A DNA stretch of 64,000 nucleotides from positions 82,105-146,104 of the forward strand of contig CAKSPD010000004.1 of assembly GCA_934481385.1 (NCBI GenBank). The letters are read 5' to 3'. Each line of letters begins with the position of its first letter. Position 1 is the stretch's first letter. The notes beneath the pieces were generated by a model. The model had not been told where the DNA came from. It saw only the letters and a list, made by a program, of their open reading frames with translations, and did not search any database. This document shows positions 17,491 to 25,858 of this stretch, piece after piece. This stretch comes from an uncultured Oscillospiraceae bacterium. GTDB lineage: Bacteria; Bacillota; Clostridia; Oscillospirales; Ruminococcaceae. A program made the position numbers and the translations under genes.

Positions 17491-18362
17491 AAACAGTATG
17501 CTATTCGGCAATGGCTGTTATAATTATACTTATATTCAGTATATTCTCAGATGAATTTAAAAATAATGATAATTCTGAAACTTCGCTCGGAAGTCTTGAG
17601 GTTCATTATATTGATGTCGGACAGGGAGATTGCATTTTTATAGAATCAGACGGGCAGAATATGCTTATCGACTGCGGTGAAAGCAGTGAATCAGATGAAG
17701 TTATTTCTTATCTTCAGAATCATAATGTTTCAAAACTTGATTATGTTATAGGTACTCACCCTCATTCAGACCATATGGGCGGTATGAGTGCAATTGTTGA
17801 TAACTTTGAAATATCAGATTTCTATATGCCTTATCTCCCTGATGATGACATTCCGACTACAAAATATTTTGAAAGACTTCTTGTTTCACTTGAAAACAAA
17901 AATCTTGAAATTAAAAATCCGTCTGTTAACGATAAACTAAAGCTTGGAAGTGCGGATATTCTTGTTGTTGCTCCGAACAGTAAGGAATACAGCAACACAA
18001 ATAACTATTCAATCGGAATAATACTTACTCATGGCGAAAACAGTTTTATATTCACAGGTGATGCCGAAAAGCTTGCTGAGGAAGAAATGGTTGAAAGTTC
18101 ACTGCTTAAAGATATTGATGTTTATAAGGCAGGTCATCATGGAAGTTCAACTTCATCTTCGGAAAAATTTCTTGATGTCATAAAGCCTGAATATGCTGTT
18201 ATAATGTGCGGTGAGGGAAATTCATATAATCACCCTAATGATGATGCTGTTGAAAGAATTGAAAAGTATGTTCCGGAAGAAAATATTTTCCGCACCGATT
18301 TGAATGGAAGCATTGTTGCTGAATCAGACGGTAAGAATATCAGTTTTAAAACTGAAAAATAA
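17421..18362 (+). CDS. ComEC/Rec2-like metallo-beta-lactamase-fold protein, membrane anchored
   Basis: 313 residues from a TTG start preceded by AAAGGGTG (17406-17412). A Lys-rich N-terminus of about 22 residues precedes one membrane helix (VCYSAMAVIIILIFSIFS), then a secreted MBL domain with the metal ligands THPHSDHMGG (about residues 113-122) and GHHGSSTSSSE. It resembles the MBL part of ComEC without the channel, a common secreted nuclease-like or hydrolase family in Clostridia. It overlaps ygiQ by 70 bases; if translation instead began at ATG 17487, the overlap would nearly vanish but no good ribosome site is there. Confidence 0.75.
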   Translation: MAEKSKKTKPKAKEKSKQKPSKMKTVCYSAMAVIIILIFSIFSDEFKNNDNSETSLGSLEVHYIDVGQGDCIFIESDGQNMLIDCGESSESDEVISYLQNHNVSKLDYVIGTHPHSDHMGGMSAIVDNFEISDFYMPYLPDDDIPTTKYFERLLVSLENKNLEIKNPSVNDKLKLGSADILVVAPNSKEYSNTNNYSIGIILTHGENSFIFTGDAEKLAEEEMVESSLLKDIDVYKAGHHGSSTSSSEKFLDVIKPEYAVIMCGEGNSYNHPNDDAVERIEKYVPEENIFRTDLNGSIVAESDGKNISFKTEK

Positions 18363-18374
18363 GAGGGGATATTA

Positions 18375-18593
18375 ATGATTATTGTTGACAGGTTTGAAGG
18401 GGATTTTGCTGTTCTTGAAACAGATTCCGGAATGATTGATGTTGAAAGAATCCGCCTTGCAGATGATATTCGTGAGGGTGATGTTGTTTATGAAACAGAA
18501 AACGGATACATTAAGGACAATATCGCCACACAGCAAAGACGTGAAAAAATAATCGCTCTTAAAAACAGACTCACGAAAGGAGCTAAACAATGA
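18375..18593 (+). CDS. DUF3006 domain protein
   Basis: 72 residues; VDRFEGDFAVLETDSGMIDV and EGDVVYE match DUF3006, a small beta-rich domain of unknown function often found beside or fused to ComEC-like MBL proteins, as here (12 bases after it). GAGGGG site before ATG. The stop overlaps the ATG of the following flavoprotein gene by four bases, so translation is coupled. Confidence 0.8.
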   Translation: MIIVDRFEGDFAVLETDSGMIDVERIRLADDIREGDVVYETENGYIKDNIATQQRREKIIALKNRLTKGAKQ

Positions 18594-19813
18594 CGGCAGA
18601 AGTTATTATAATCGGCGGAGGTGCTTCGGGTGCTTTTGCATCAATAATATCAGCACGAATGGGCAGAAAGGTTATTCTCTTTGAAAAAAATGAACGCATA
18701 GGCAGAAAACTACGCATTACAGGAAAAGGCAGATGCAATCTTACAAACAACTGTACAAATGATGAGCTTATGAATAATATTCCCGTAAATCCGAGATTTC
18801 TTTACAGTGCTTTTTCTTCATTCTCTCCGCAGGATACTATGGATTTTTTTGAATCTCTCGGAGTTCCTCTCAAAACTGAAAGAGGCAGGAGAGTTTTTCC
18901 TGTCAGCGATAATGCAAATGATATTGCTGATGCTCTTGAAAAGGAAATGAAAAAATGCGGTGTTAAAATTATTCATGAAACAGTAAGGCATATTCTCACT
19001 GATGACAATATATGCACGGGTGTTATTACATCATCAGGAAAGGAATATAATGCGGAATCTGTACTTATTGCAACAGGAGGAAAGTCATATCCTGCTACCG
19101 GTTCAACAGGTGACGGATATACTCTTGCAAATGAGCTTGGACATACTGTAACAAATATCTGTCCTTCGCTTGTTCCGCTTGTGATAAAGGAAAAATGCTG
19201 TTCTGAAATGATGGGGCTTTCACTTAGAAATGTCTGTCTGAGCCTTTTTGATTATGATAAATGCATCTTTTCGGAACAGGGCGAAATGCTTTTCACTCAT
19301 TTCGGAGTTTCAGGGCCTCTTGTTCTTAGTGCAAGTTCTCATATAAGGGATATGAAATCAGGAAGATACAGAATTTCAATTGATATGAAACCTGCTTTGA
19401 ACGAACAACAGCTCGATAAGCGTATTCAGAGGGATTTTATTGAAAATCAGAACAGGGATTTTATCAATGCTGTAAGAAATCTTCTGCCCGCAAAGATGAT
19501 TCCCGTAGCAGTAAGACTTTCCGGAATACCTGCTGATAAGAAAGCTAACAGCATTACAAAGGAAGAACGTCATAAATTTGCTGAAATTATCAGGAATTTT
19601 ACTCTTAACGTTGAGAATTTCAGACCTGTTGAGGAGGCTATTATCACTAACGGCGGTATTCCTGTAAGGGAGATTAATCCTAAAACTATGGAATCAAGAC
19701 TTGTTTCAGGACTTTTCTTTGCAGGTGAAGTTATTGATGTTGATGCCTATACGGGCGGTTTCAATTTGCAGATTGCCTTTTCAACTGCTTACAGTGCCGG
19801 AATTAATATGTAA
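18590..19813 (+). CDS. FAD-dependent oxidoreductase, HI0933/BaiN-like
   Basis: 407 residues. N-terminal dinucleotide-binding motif IIIGGGASGAFASIISAR (about residues 5-22), then the family signature GRKLRITGKGRCNLTNNC (about 43-60) and a C-terminal FAD motif GLFFAGEVIDVDAYTGGFN. These are conserved flavoproteins of the HI0933 family; BaiN members reduce bile-acid intermediates in some gut Clostridia, but for most the substrate is unknown and I do not infer one. AAAGGAG site; overlaps DUF3006 by four bases. Confidence 0.88.
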   Translation: MTAEVIIIGGGASGAFASIISARMGRKVILFEKNERIGRKLRITGKGRCNLTNNCTNDELMNNIPVNPRFLYSAFSSFSPQDTMDFFESLGVPLKTERGRRVFPVSDNANDIADALEKEMKKCGVKIIHETVRHILTDDNICTGVITSSGKEYNAESVLIATGGKSYPATGSTGDGYTLANELGHTVTNICPSLVPLVIKEKCCSEMMGLSLRNVCLSLFDYDKCIFSEQGEMLFTHFGVSGPLVLSASSHIRDMKSGRYRISIDMKPALNEQQLDKRIQRDFIENQNRDFINAVRNLLPAKMIPVAVRLSGIPADKKANSITKEERHKFAEIIRNFTLNVENFRPVEEAIITNGGIPVREINPKTMESRLVSGLFFAGEVIDVDAYTGGFNLQIAFSTAYSAGINM

Positions 19814-19835
19814 ATAAGAAAGGATTGTTTTTTTT

Positions 19836-20498
19836 ATGAACAGAATTGTAAATATTGCAATTGACGGCCCTGCCGGTGCAGGAAAAAGCACAGTTGCAAA
19901 GAAAGTATCAGCTATGCTTGGTTACATATATGTTGATACAGGTGCTTTATATCGTGCCGCTGCACTTTTCAGACTTGAAAATTCTCTTGACAGGGACGAA
20001 CTTATTAAAAAACTTCCCGAATGTCATATTGAACTTAAATTCATTGACGGTTTGCAGAAAGTTTATCTCAACGGAAAGGACGTTTCTGAGGATATAAGAA
20101 AAAATGCTGTATCTATGGTTGCATCTGAAACATCAGCTTTTCCGGAAGTAAGAGAATTTCTTTTTGAACTCCAGAAAAAAATTGCATCGGAAAACTGTGT
20201 TATTATGGACGGCAGAGATATTGGAACAGTTGTTCTTCCGTCTGCTGACGTCAAAATATATCTTACTGCTTCCGCTGAAGAAAGAGCTGAAAGAAGATTC
20301 AGGGAACTTAAAGGGAAACCTGACTGCCCTGATTATAATACACTTCTTTCTGAAATTATTCAGCGTGATAAAAATGATATGAACAGACCTGTTGCACCTC
20401 TTAAAAAGGCTGATGATGCTTTTGAGATAGATTCAACGGATATGTCGCTTGATGAGGTTGTTCAGAAAATTTATAGGATAGTACTTGACAAAATCTGA
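19836..20498 (+). CDS. cmk: Cytidylate kinase
   Basis: 220 residues, normal length. P-loop AIDGPAGAGKSTVAKKVS (about 7-24), VDTGALYRA substrate region, MDGRDIGTVV and ITRDK-like IQRDKNDMNRP. Phosphorylates CMP/dCMP in the cytoplasm. The clostridial order cmk-plsC-ispH-rpsA is seen here in full. Start ATG after AAAGGA. Confidence 0.95.
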   Translation: MNRIVNIAIDGPAGAGKSTVAKKVSAMLGYIYVDTGALYRAAALFRLENSLDRDELIKKLPECHIELKFIDGLQKVYLNGKDVSEDIRKNAVSMVASETSAFPEVREFLFELQKKIASENCVIMDGRDIGTVVLPSADVKIYLTASAEERAERRFRELKGKPDCPDYNTLLSEIIQRDKNDMNRPVAPLKKADDAFEIDSTDMSLDEVVQKIYRIVLDKI

Positions 20499-20514
20499 AA
20501 AAGGAGTTATAATT

Positions 20515-21135
20515 ATGTACTACGTCGCAATTTTTCTGGTTAGAATAGCGTATTTTTTATGGTATGATATAAAGTTTGAGGGAAAGGAAAATATCCCAAA
20601 ATCAAAAGGCTGTATTTACGTTTCAAATCACAGAACTTATGCTGACCCTCCTCTTATTGTTCTTGGCGTTAAAAGAAAGTTTTCTTTTATGGCTAAAGAG
20701 GAGCTTTTTAAATTCAAGCCTTTCGGATTCCTTATAAAAATGCTCGGAGCTTTTCCGGTTTCAAGAGGAAAAGGCGATGAAACTGCTATTTTAAATTCTG
20801 TAAAGACTATCGAAAACGGCAGAAATCTTGTTATCTTTCCGGAGGGTACTCGCTCAAAGGACGGAAAACTCGGAAAGGGCAGAACAGGTGCGGCTCTTAT
20901 TGCTGCAAAGGCTCATACTGAAATCGTTCCTGTCGGTATTATCTTTGAGGGCGAAAAACTTCATTTCAGAAGTAAAATTACTGTAAGATACGGCAAGCCT
21001 ATAAGTTCTGAGGGCTATTTCGATGAAAACGGTGAACCCGTTCTCCGCAAACTTGTAAAGCTTAAAAATCAGTATATGGATTCTATCCGTTCTCTGATTG
21101 GTCAGGATATTCAGGAGGATAAAAAGATTGATTAA
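20515..21135 (+). CDS. plsC: 1-acyl-sn-glycerol-3-phosphate acyltransferase
   Basis: 206 residues. N-terminal hydrophobic anchor, acyltransferase motif NHRTYADP (H-x4-D, about residues 40-47), motif III FPEGTRS (about 120-126). It makes phosphatidic acid at the membrane. The frame is open upstream from a TTG at 20485, but AAGGAG (20501-20506) places the start at ATG 20515, 17 bases past the cmk stop. Confidence 0.93.
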   Translation: MYYVAIFLVRIAYFLWYDIKFEGKENIPKSKGCIYVSNHRTYADPPLIVLGVKRKFSFMAKEELFKFKPFGFLIKMLGAFPVSRGKGDETAILNSVKTIENGRNLVIFPEGTRSKDGKLGKGRTGAALIAAKAHTEIVPVGIIFEGEKLHFRSKITVRYGKPISSEGYFDENGEPVLRKLVKLKNQYMDSIRSLIGQDIQEDKKID

Positions 21136-23071
21136 TATTACTGTTGCGAAATCTTCCGGTTTCTGTTTCGGTGTGAACCGTGCCGTTAAAATGGTTTATG
21201 ACGAACTTTCAAAGAATACAAAGGTTGCTACTTTAGGCCCTATTATTCATAATCAGGACGTTGTGAATGATATGGAAAAACATGGTGCAAGAATTATAAA
21301 TGATGTTTCTGAACTGAACGATGATGAAGTAATTGTAATCCGTTCACATGGTGTGGGAAAAGCTGTTTATGATGCTGTTGCTGAAAAAGGCAACCGCCTT
21401 ATTGATGCAACCTGTCCTTTTGTCGCACGTATTCACAGCATTGTTGCTGAAAAAACAAGAGAGGGTTATTTTATCCTCATTGCAGGTGATGAAAATCACC
21501 CTGAAGTTCAGGGAATTGTTGGGCATTGTAACCAAAATTACCTCGTTTTTAAGGATAATTTTGAGTTAAAAGCTTTTTTTGAAAAAAAATATAAGAATTT
21601 GAAAAAAAAGCTTGCAATTGTGGCTCAAACAACGTATAATATAATAGTATGGGAGAAATGTTTGAAGGAAATCCCTGAAAATGATTCGGATATTGTTATC
21701 TTTGATACTATCTGCAATGCTACTGAAAAAAGACAGTCTGATGCCCGTGAGCTTGCTGAAAAATCTGACCTTATGCTCGTTGTCGGCGGTAGGCACAGCT
21801 CCAATACTGTCAAGCTTTCGGAAGTGTGCAGTAAGTATTGCAAGGTTTTTCATATCGAAAATGCAGGGGAACTTTATTCACTGGAACTCCCTTTTGCTGA
21901 AAATATCGGCATTACTGCCGGTGCTTCCACGCCGGCTTATATAATTAAGGAGGTACAAACCACTATGACAGAGATTTTAAATAATCTTGATGGCGAAAAA
22001 GAAATTTTTAATGAGGAGATGATTGACCAGTCCTTTAAAAAGGTACATAATAGAGATAGAGTTACTGCTATTGTTGAAACTGTTAATGACAATGGTATTT
22101 TCGTAAGCCTCGGTGCTAAGCAGACAGGCTATGTTGCTCTTGCTGACCTTACTGATGACCCGACTAAGAAACCTTCTGACATCGTTTCAGTAGGCGATGA
22201 AATCGAACTTATCGTTGTTAAGGTTAATGAACAGGACGGAATTGTTAACCTTTCAAAGAAAAAACTCGATGAACAGGCTGGTTTTGACAAGATTGTCAAG
22301 GCTAAGGAAGAAGGCACTATCCTTGAAGCTACTGTTAAAAACGTAGTTAAGGGCGGTGTTGTTGTTTCATGTAATGGCGTAAGAGTATTTATTCCTGCTT
22401 CACTTACAGGTCTGCCAAGAAATGCTGACCTCGAACAGCTCCTCAAGAAGAAAGTTTCTTTCAAAATTATTGAAGCCGGCGAAAACCGCAGACGTGCTGT
22501 TGGTTCAATAAAGGCTGTTTCTGATGCTCAGAAAGAAGAAGCTAAAGCTAAATTCTGGGCTACTGCAAAGGTTGGCGATGTATTTACAGGCAAGGTTAAG
22601 TCAATCACTTCTTTCGGTGCTTTCGTTGACCTCGGCGGTATCGACGGTATGGTTCACGTTTCTGAACTCTCATGGAAGAGAATCAAGCACCCAAGCGAAG
22701 TTGTAAGCGTTGGCGATACTCTTGAAGTTTATATCAAAGACCTCAACAAAGAAGAAAACAGAATTTCTCTCGGCTACAAGAAGGCTGAAGATAACCCATG
22801 GGAAATCTTCAAGGCTAACTACAAGGAAGGCGATGTTGTTAAGGTTACTATCGTTTCAATCACTTCTTTCGGTGCTTTCGCAAGAATTATTGACGGTATT
22901 GACGGTCTTATCCACATCTCACAGATTGCTGACAAGAAAGTTGAAAACGTAAGAGATGTTCTTTCTGTTGGTGATGAAGTTGATGCTAAGATTATTGCTG
23001 TCAATTTCGATGAAAAGAGAATCAGCCTTTCTATTCGTGCCGTAGCTGAAGACAGTTCAGACGCTGAATAA
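21128..23071 (+). CDS. ispH: IspH-S1 fusion: HMBPP reductase / ribosomal protein S1
   Basis: 647 residues from TTG 21128, chosen for the AGGAGG site at 21113-21118; overlaps plsC by 8 bases. Residues 1-280 are IspH, with [4Fe-4S] cysteines 13, 96 and 196 and motifs SHGVG, HPEV and GGRHSSNT; it reduces HMBPP to IPP/DMAPP. Residues about 300-640 hold four S1 RNA-binding repeats, the last two strongest (ITSFGAFVDLGGIDGMVHVS, ITSFGAFARIIDGIDGLIHI). The fusion is known in Clostridia. Odd: an in-frame AAGGAGGT and ATG (21947-21967) sit at the junction, and codon choice shifts from AT-ending to highly-expressed-type codons there, suggesting a separate S1 product (see findings). Confidence 0.93.
   Translation: MINITVAKSSGFCFGVNRAVKMVYDELSKNTKVATLGPIIHNQDVVNDMEKHGARIINDVSELNDDEVIVIRSHGVGKAVYDAVAEKGNRLIDATCPFVARIHSIVAEKTREGYFILIAGDENHPEVQGIVGHCNQNYLVFKDNFELKAFFEKKYKNLKKKLAIVAQTTYNIIVWEKCLKEIPENDSDIVIFDTICNATEKRQSDARELAEKSDLMLVVGGRHSSNTVKLSEVCSKYCKVFHIENAGELYSLELPFAENIGITAGASTPAYIIKEVQTTMTEILNNLDGEKEIFNEEMIDQSFKKVHNRDRVTAIVETVNDNGIFVSLGAKQTGYVALADLTDDPTKKPSDIVSVGDEIELIVVKVNEQDGIVNLSKKKLDEQAGFDKIVKAKEEGTILEATVKNVVKGGVVVSCNGVRVFIPASLTGLPRNADLEQLLKKKVSFKIIEAGENRRRAVGSIKAVSDAQKEEAKAKFWATAKVGDVFTGKVKSITSFGAFVDLGGIDGMVHVSELSWKRIKHPSEVVSVGDTLEVYIKDLNKEENRISLGYKKAEDNPWEIFKANYKEGDVVKVTIVSITSFGAFARIIDGIDGLIHISQIADKKVENVRDVLSVGDEVDAKIIAVNFDEKRISLSIRAVAEDSSDAE
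21947..21967 (+). promoter_or_regulatory. Internal ribosome binding site and start codon at the IspH/S1 junction
   Basis: AAGGAGGT at 21947-21954 followed after 10 bases by ATG 21965, in frame with ispH (codon 280 of the fusion). Translation from here would give a 368-residue protein holding only the four S1 repeats. Confidence 0.65.
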
Positions 23072-23091
23072 TTTGTATTATAGTTGATTGT

Positions 23092-23112
23092 GCGGACAGT
23101 TTTTCTGTCCGC
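23092..23112 (+). terminator. Terminator after ispH-S1
   Basis: GCGGACAG (23092-23099), TTTTT loop, CTGTCCGC (23105-23112), then a six-T run. Confidence 0.9.
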
Positions 23113-23149
23113 TTTTTTCATTATTTACAAAATAATTTCATCTGTTCTC

Positions 23150-23178
23150 TTGACAAAATGTAAATTTTGCTGTAAATT
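23150..23178 (+). promoter_or_regulatory. Promoter of the GH9-CBM3 cellulase gene
   Basis: TTGACA 23150-23155, 17-base spacer, weak TAAATT at 23173-23178. A GGAGGG ribosome site precedes the ATG at 23213. Confidence 0.6.
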
Positions 23179-23212
23179 ATTATTATAAGTATATTGTAAT
23201 GGAGGGATTTTT

Positions 23213-25594
23213 ATGAATATCAAAAAGGCTGTTGCAGGCATATCCTCTCTTGCTATGCTTGCATCTTCTGTTCCTGTTTTGAATAATCAGGGAATATCCG
23301 CAAAGGCTGAAAATTCAGAATATAATTATGCTGAGGCTTTACAGAAATCCATGTTTTTCTATGAGGCTCAGCAGGCAGGCGAACTTCCTGACTGGAACAG
23401 CGTTTCATGGAGAGCTGATTCTATGCTCAAAGAGGACGGAACTTCTTCTGATGTTGTTCCGGGTGGCTGGTTCGATGCCGGTGACCATCTCAAATTTTCA
23501 CTGACTAATGCTTATACTGCTTCCGTTCTCTCATGGGGACTTATGCAGTATGGTGATGCTGTCAAGAAAGCCGGTCTTTATGACACATATCTCAAAAATC
23601 TTAAATGGGGACTTGATTTCGTTCAGGCTTGTGACCTCGGCGACAGCGTTATAGGAACTATCGGCGATGATGCTTTTGACCATGTTTGGTATGGAAGCCC
23701 TGAAGTATATATGAGAAAATATAATCTTAAACAGGGTACTGAAGACCGCCCGTATGATACTATAACATGCGTTACTACTGTTGCTGAAATGTCTGCTGCA
23801 CTTGCAGGCGGTTATATTGTATTTAAGGATACTGACCCTGAAACTGCAAAGGGATACCTTGAACATGCTGAAAGCCTTTTCAAACTTGCAAATGATACAT
23901 GGGCTGAAAAGGGCGATGAAGCTAATGACGATATGGGTACACAGCAGAAATACTACAATACAAAAAACAATTCCGGAACAGACAACTTCATTGATGAACT
24001 TTTCTATGCTGCAAACTGGATGTATATGGCTACCGGTGACCAGAAATATCTCGATAAATGCGAAAGTGATTATATTCCGCTTTTCCCTAAGGAAAGCCAG
24101 TCTACTGACAAGAAGTTTACATGGGGATTCTGCTGGGACGATACAACACAGGGTGCTGCACTCCTCTATGCTATAAATACAGGCAAACAGGAATGGATTG
24201 ACCAGGTTTCACATCACCTCGATTTCTGGATGGGCGGTTATAATGGAAAGTCTATCGGTCAGGTTACTCCTGACGGTATGCCTATTCTTAATCAGTGGGG
24301 TTCTCTGAGATATGCCGAAAATGCTGCATGGCTTGCTAAGGTTGCATCTGATACAATATTCAAGGATAATGCACAGCTTTCTGAAAAGTATAACACCTGG
24401 GCAAAAACCATGATGGATTATGCTTTCGGTGACAATGACCTCGGTATGAGTTATGTTGTAGGTATGGGCGATAAAAATCCTGTTAATATTCACCACAGAG
24501 GTGCATCGGGTATTCATGATGACCACTGGAATGAACTCGGTACTGAAGAACCTGCCGTAGATGACGGCTGGCAGAGAGAATATGCCCATGTTCTTTATGG
24601 TGCTTTAGAGGGTGGCCCTAATGCAGACGGTTCTTTTGATGACAACAACGGTTCATATACAAATACTGAAGTTGCTATTGACTACAATGCCGGATTTACT
24701 GCCTGCCTTTGTGCTATGATTGATGATTACGGCGGTGAACCTCTTGCTGACTTCCCGCAGGCTGAAACTCCTAAATGGGCTGAATGGGAAATCGGTGCTA
24801 CACTTAACGGAAAGGGCGACAGTTACAGCGAAATCAAAACATGGGCTATGAACCATACCGCCTGGCCGGCAAGAGTTGCTGAAAATATTTCTTTCAACTA
24901 CTATTTCGATGTTTCTGAGGTTCTTGAAGCGGGTCTTTCTGCTGATGATATTTCCGTTAAAATCGGTTCACAGCAGTATCAGGAAGGTCAGCAGGGATAT
25001 GCTACTATTTCAGGCCCTTATAAATATGAGGGTGACCCTTCCGGAAATACCTATTATGCAAAAATTCAGTTTGAGGACGGCAGAGCTATTATGCCGACCG
25101 GTCAGAGCGAACACAGAGATGAAGTTCAGTTCAGAATTTCTATTCCTGATGCTGTAAACGGTCAGTCAACAAAAGGTGCGTGGGACCCGACTAATGACTG
25201 GTCATATTCCGGAATTGAAGATGCTCCGAATGAACTTAAGCTTAAATCTGCTCTTAATGACCATATAACAATGTATGTTGATGATGTTCTTGTATGGGGA
25301 ACTGAACCGGACGGAACAACTCCTTCTGTAACTGACCCTGCAACAAAGCCTACTTCTCCTTCATCATCAGATGATGATATACTCTGGGGCGATGCAAATA
25401 CTGACGGTGCTGTTGATATTGCTGATGCTGTATGTGTTGCTTCATATGTCGGAGATTCAAAAAATAACGGTCTTTCTGCAAAGGGACTTTCTAATGCTGA
25501 TGTTCAGTCAAACGGCAACGGTGTGAATGCAAGTGATGCTCTTGCTATCCAGCAATTCCTCGCAGGTATTGTAAAATCATTGCCTGTTGATTAA
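23213..25594 (+). CDS. GH9 endoglucanase with CBM3c and dockerin
   Basis: 793 residues. Signal peptide (about 1-32), GH9 catalytic domain (about 37-505) with the catalytic Asp pair in WFDAGDH (residues 88-92), the HHR triad at 427-429 and the acid Glu at 486 (YTNTEVAIDYNAGF). A CBM3c-like module follows (about 520-685; EIKTWAMNHTAWPARV), then a Pro/Thr/Ser linker and a C-terminal dockerin (about 725-793) with GDANTDGAVDIADAV and NASDALAIQQFLAG. GH9 next to CBM3c is the theme-B processive endoglucanase layout. Secreted cellulosomal enzyme cutting beta-1,4-glucan. Own promoter and terminator. Confidence 0.93.
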   Translation: MNIKKAVAGISSLAMLASSVPVLNNQGISAKAENSEYNYAEALQKSMFFYEAQQAGELPDWNSVSWRADSMLKEDGTSSDVVPGGWFDAGDHLKFSLTNAYTASVLSWGLMQYGDAVKKAGLYDTYLKNLKWGLDFVQACDLGDSVIGTIGDDAFDHVWYGSPEVYMRKYNLKQGTEDRPYDTITCVTTVAEMSAALAGGYIVFKDTDPETAKGYLEHAESLFKLANDTWAEKGDEANDDMGTQQKYYNTKNNSGTDNFIDELFYAANWMYMATGDQKYLDKCESDYIPLFPKESQSTDKKFTWGFCWDDTTQGAALLYAINTGKQEWIDQVSHHLDFWMGGYNGKSIGQVTPDGMPILNQWGSLRYAENAAWLAKVASDTIFKDNAQLSEKYNTWAKTMMDYAFGDNDLGMSYVVGMGDKNPVNIHHRGASGIHDDHWNELGTEEPAVDDGWQREYAHVLYGALEGGPNADGSFDDNNGSYTNTEVAIDYNAGFTACLCAMIDDYGGEPLADFPQAETPKWAEWEIGATLNGKGDSYSEIKTWAMNHTAWPARVAENISFNYYFDVSEVLEAGLSADDISVKIGSQQYQEGQQGYATISGPYKYEGDPSGNTYYAKIQFEDGRAIMPTGQSEHRDEVQFRISIPDAVNGQSTKGAWDPTNDWSYSGIEDAPNELKLKSALNDHITMYVDDVLVWGTEPDGTTPSVTDPATKPTSPSSSDDDILWGDANTDGAVDIADAVCVASYVGDSKNNGLSAKGLSNADVQSNGNGVNASDALAIQQFLAGIVKSLPVD

Positions 25595-25606
25595 TTTTTT
25601 AAACAA

Positions 25607-25631
25607 ACAGAGTGCTTTTTCGGCACTCTGT
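25607..25631 (+). terminator. Terminator after the GH9-CBM3 gene
   Basis: ACAGAGTGC (25607-25615) pairs with GCACTCTGT (25623-25631), then A and a seven-T run. Confidence 0.9.
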
Positions 25632-25715
25632 ATTTTTTTGTGATTTTCCATTGTGAAATATTAACAAAAATTTGCTATTTAGTTTATTATAAAAGCCGAA
25701 AATCAAAAAAAATAC

Positions 25716-25744
25716 TTTACTTTTTATTTTGGGTATAATATAAT
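25716..25744 (+). promoter_or_regulatory. Promoter of the CBM4-GH9 gene
   Basis: TTTACT 25716-25721, 17-base spacer, TATAAT 25739-25744, overlapped by a second TATAAT at 25734-25739. Predicts a leader of about 110 bases before the ATG at 25859. Confidence 0.6.
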
Positions 25745-25751
25745 ATCATTA

Positions 25752-25838
25752 ACAAGTAAGGCGGTTGTGTGACCGGCTTGCTATTGTGAAAAGTCATATA
25801 CAAAGTTTTCCGCTTTGTTATACGTTTATCTTTTTTAA
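25752..25838 (+). other. Structured 5' leader of the CBM4-GH9 gene
   Basis: Two hairpins: AGTAAGGCGGT against ACCGGCTTGCT (one GU wobble, one mismatch) around TGTGTG, and ACAAAG/CTTTGT around TTTTCCG with flanking AT pairs. They do not match a riboswitch class I know. Could stabilise the message of a highly expressed cellulase or be regulatory. Confidence 0.4.
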
Positions 25839-25858
25839 TTTTTTAGGAGGGTATTTAA

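Noticed and set aside
25752..25838. Known riboswitch or small SRP RNA in the CBM4-GH9 leader
   Set aside because: No conserved core of any class I know is present; kept only as an uncharacterised structured leader.
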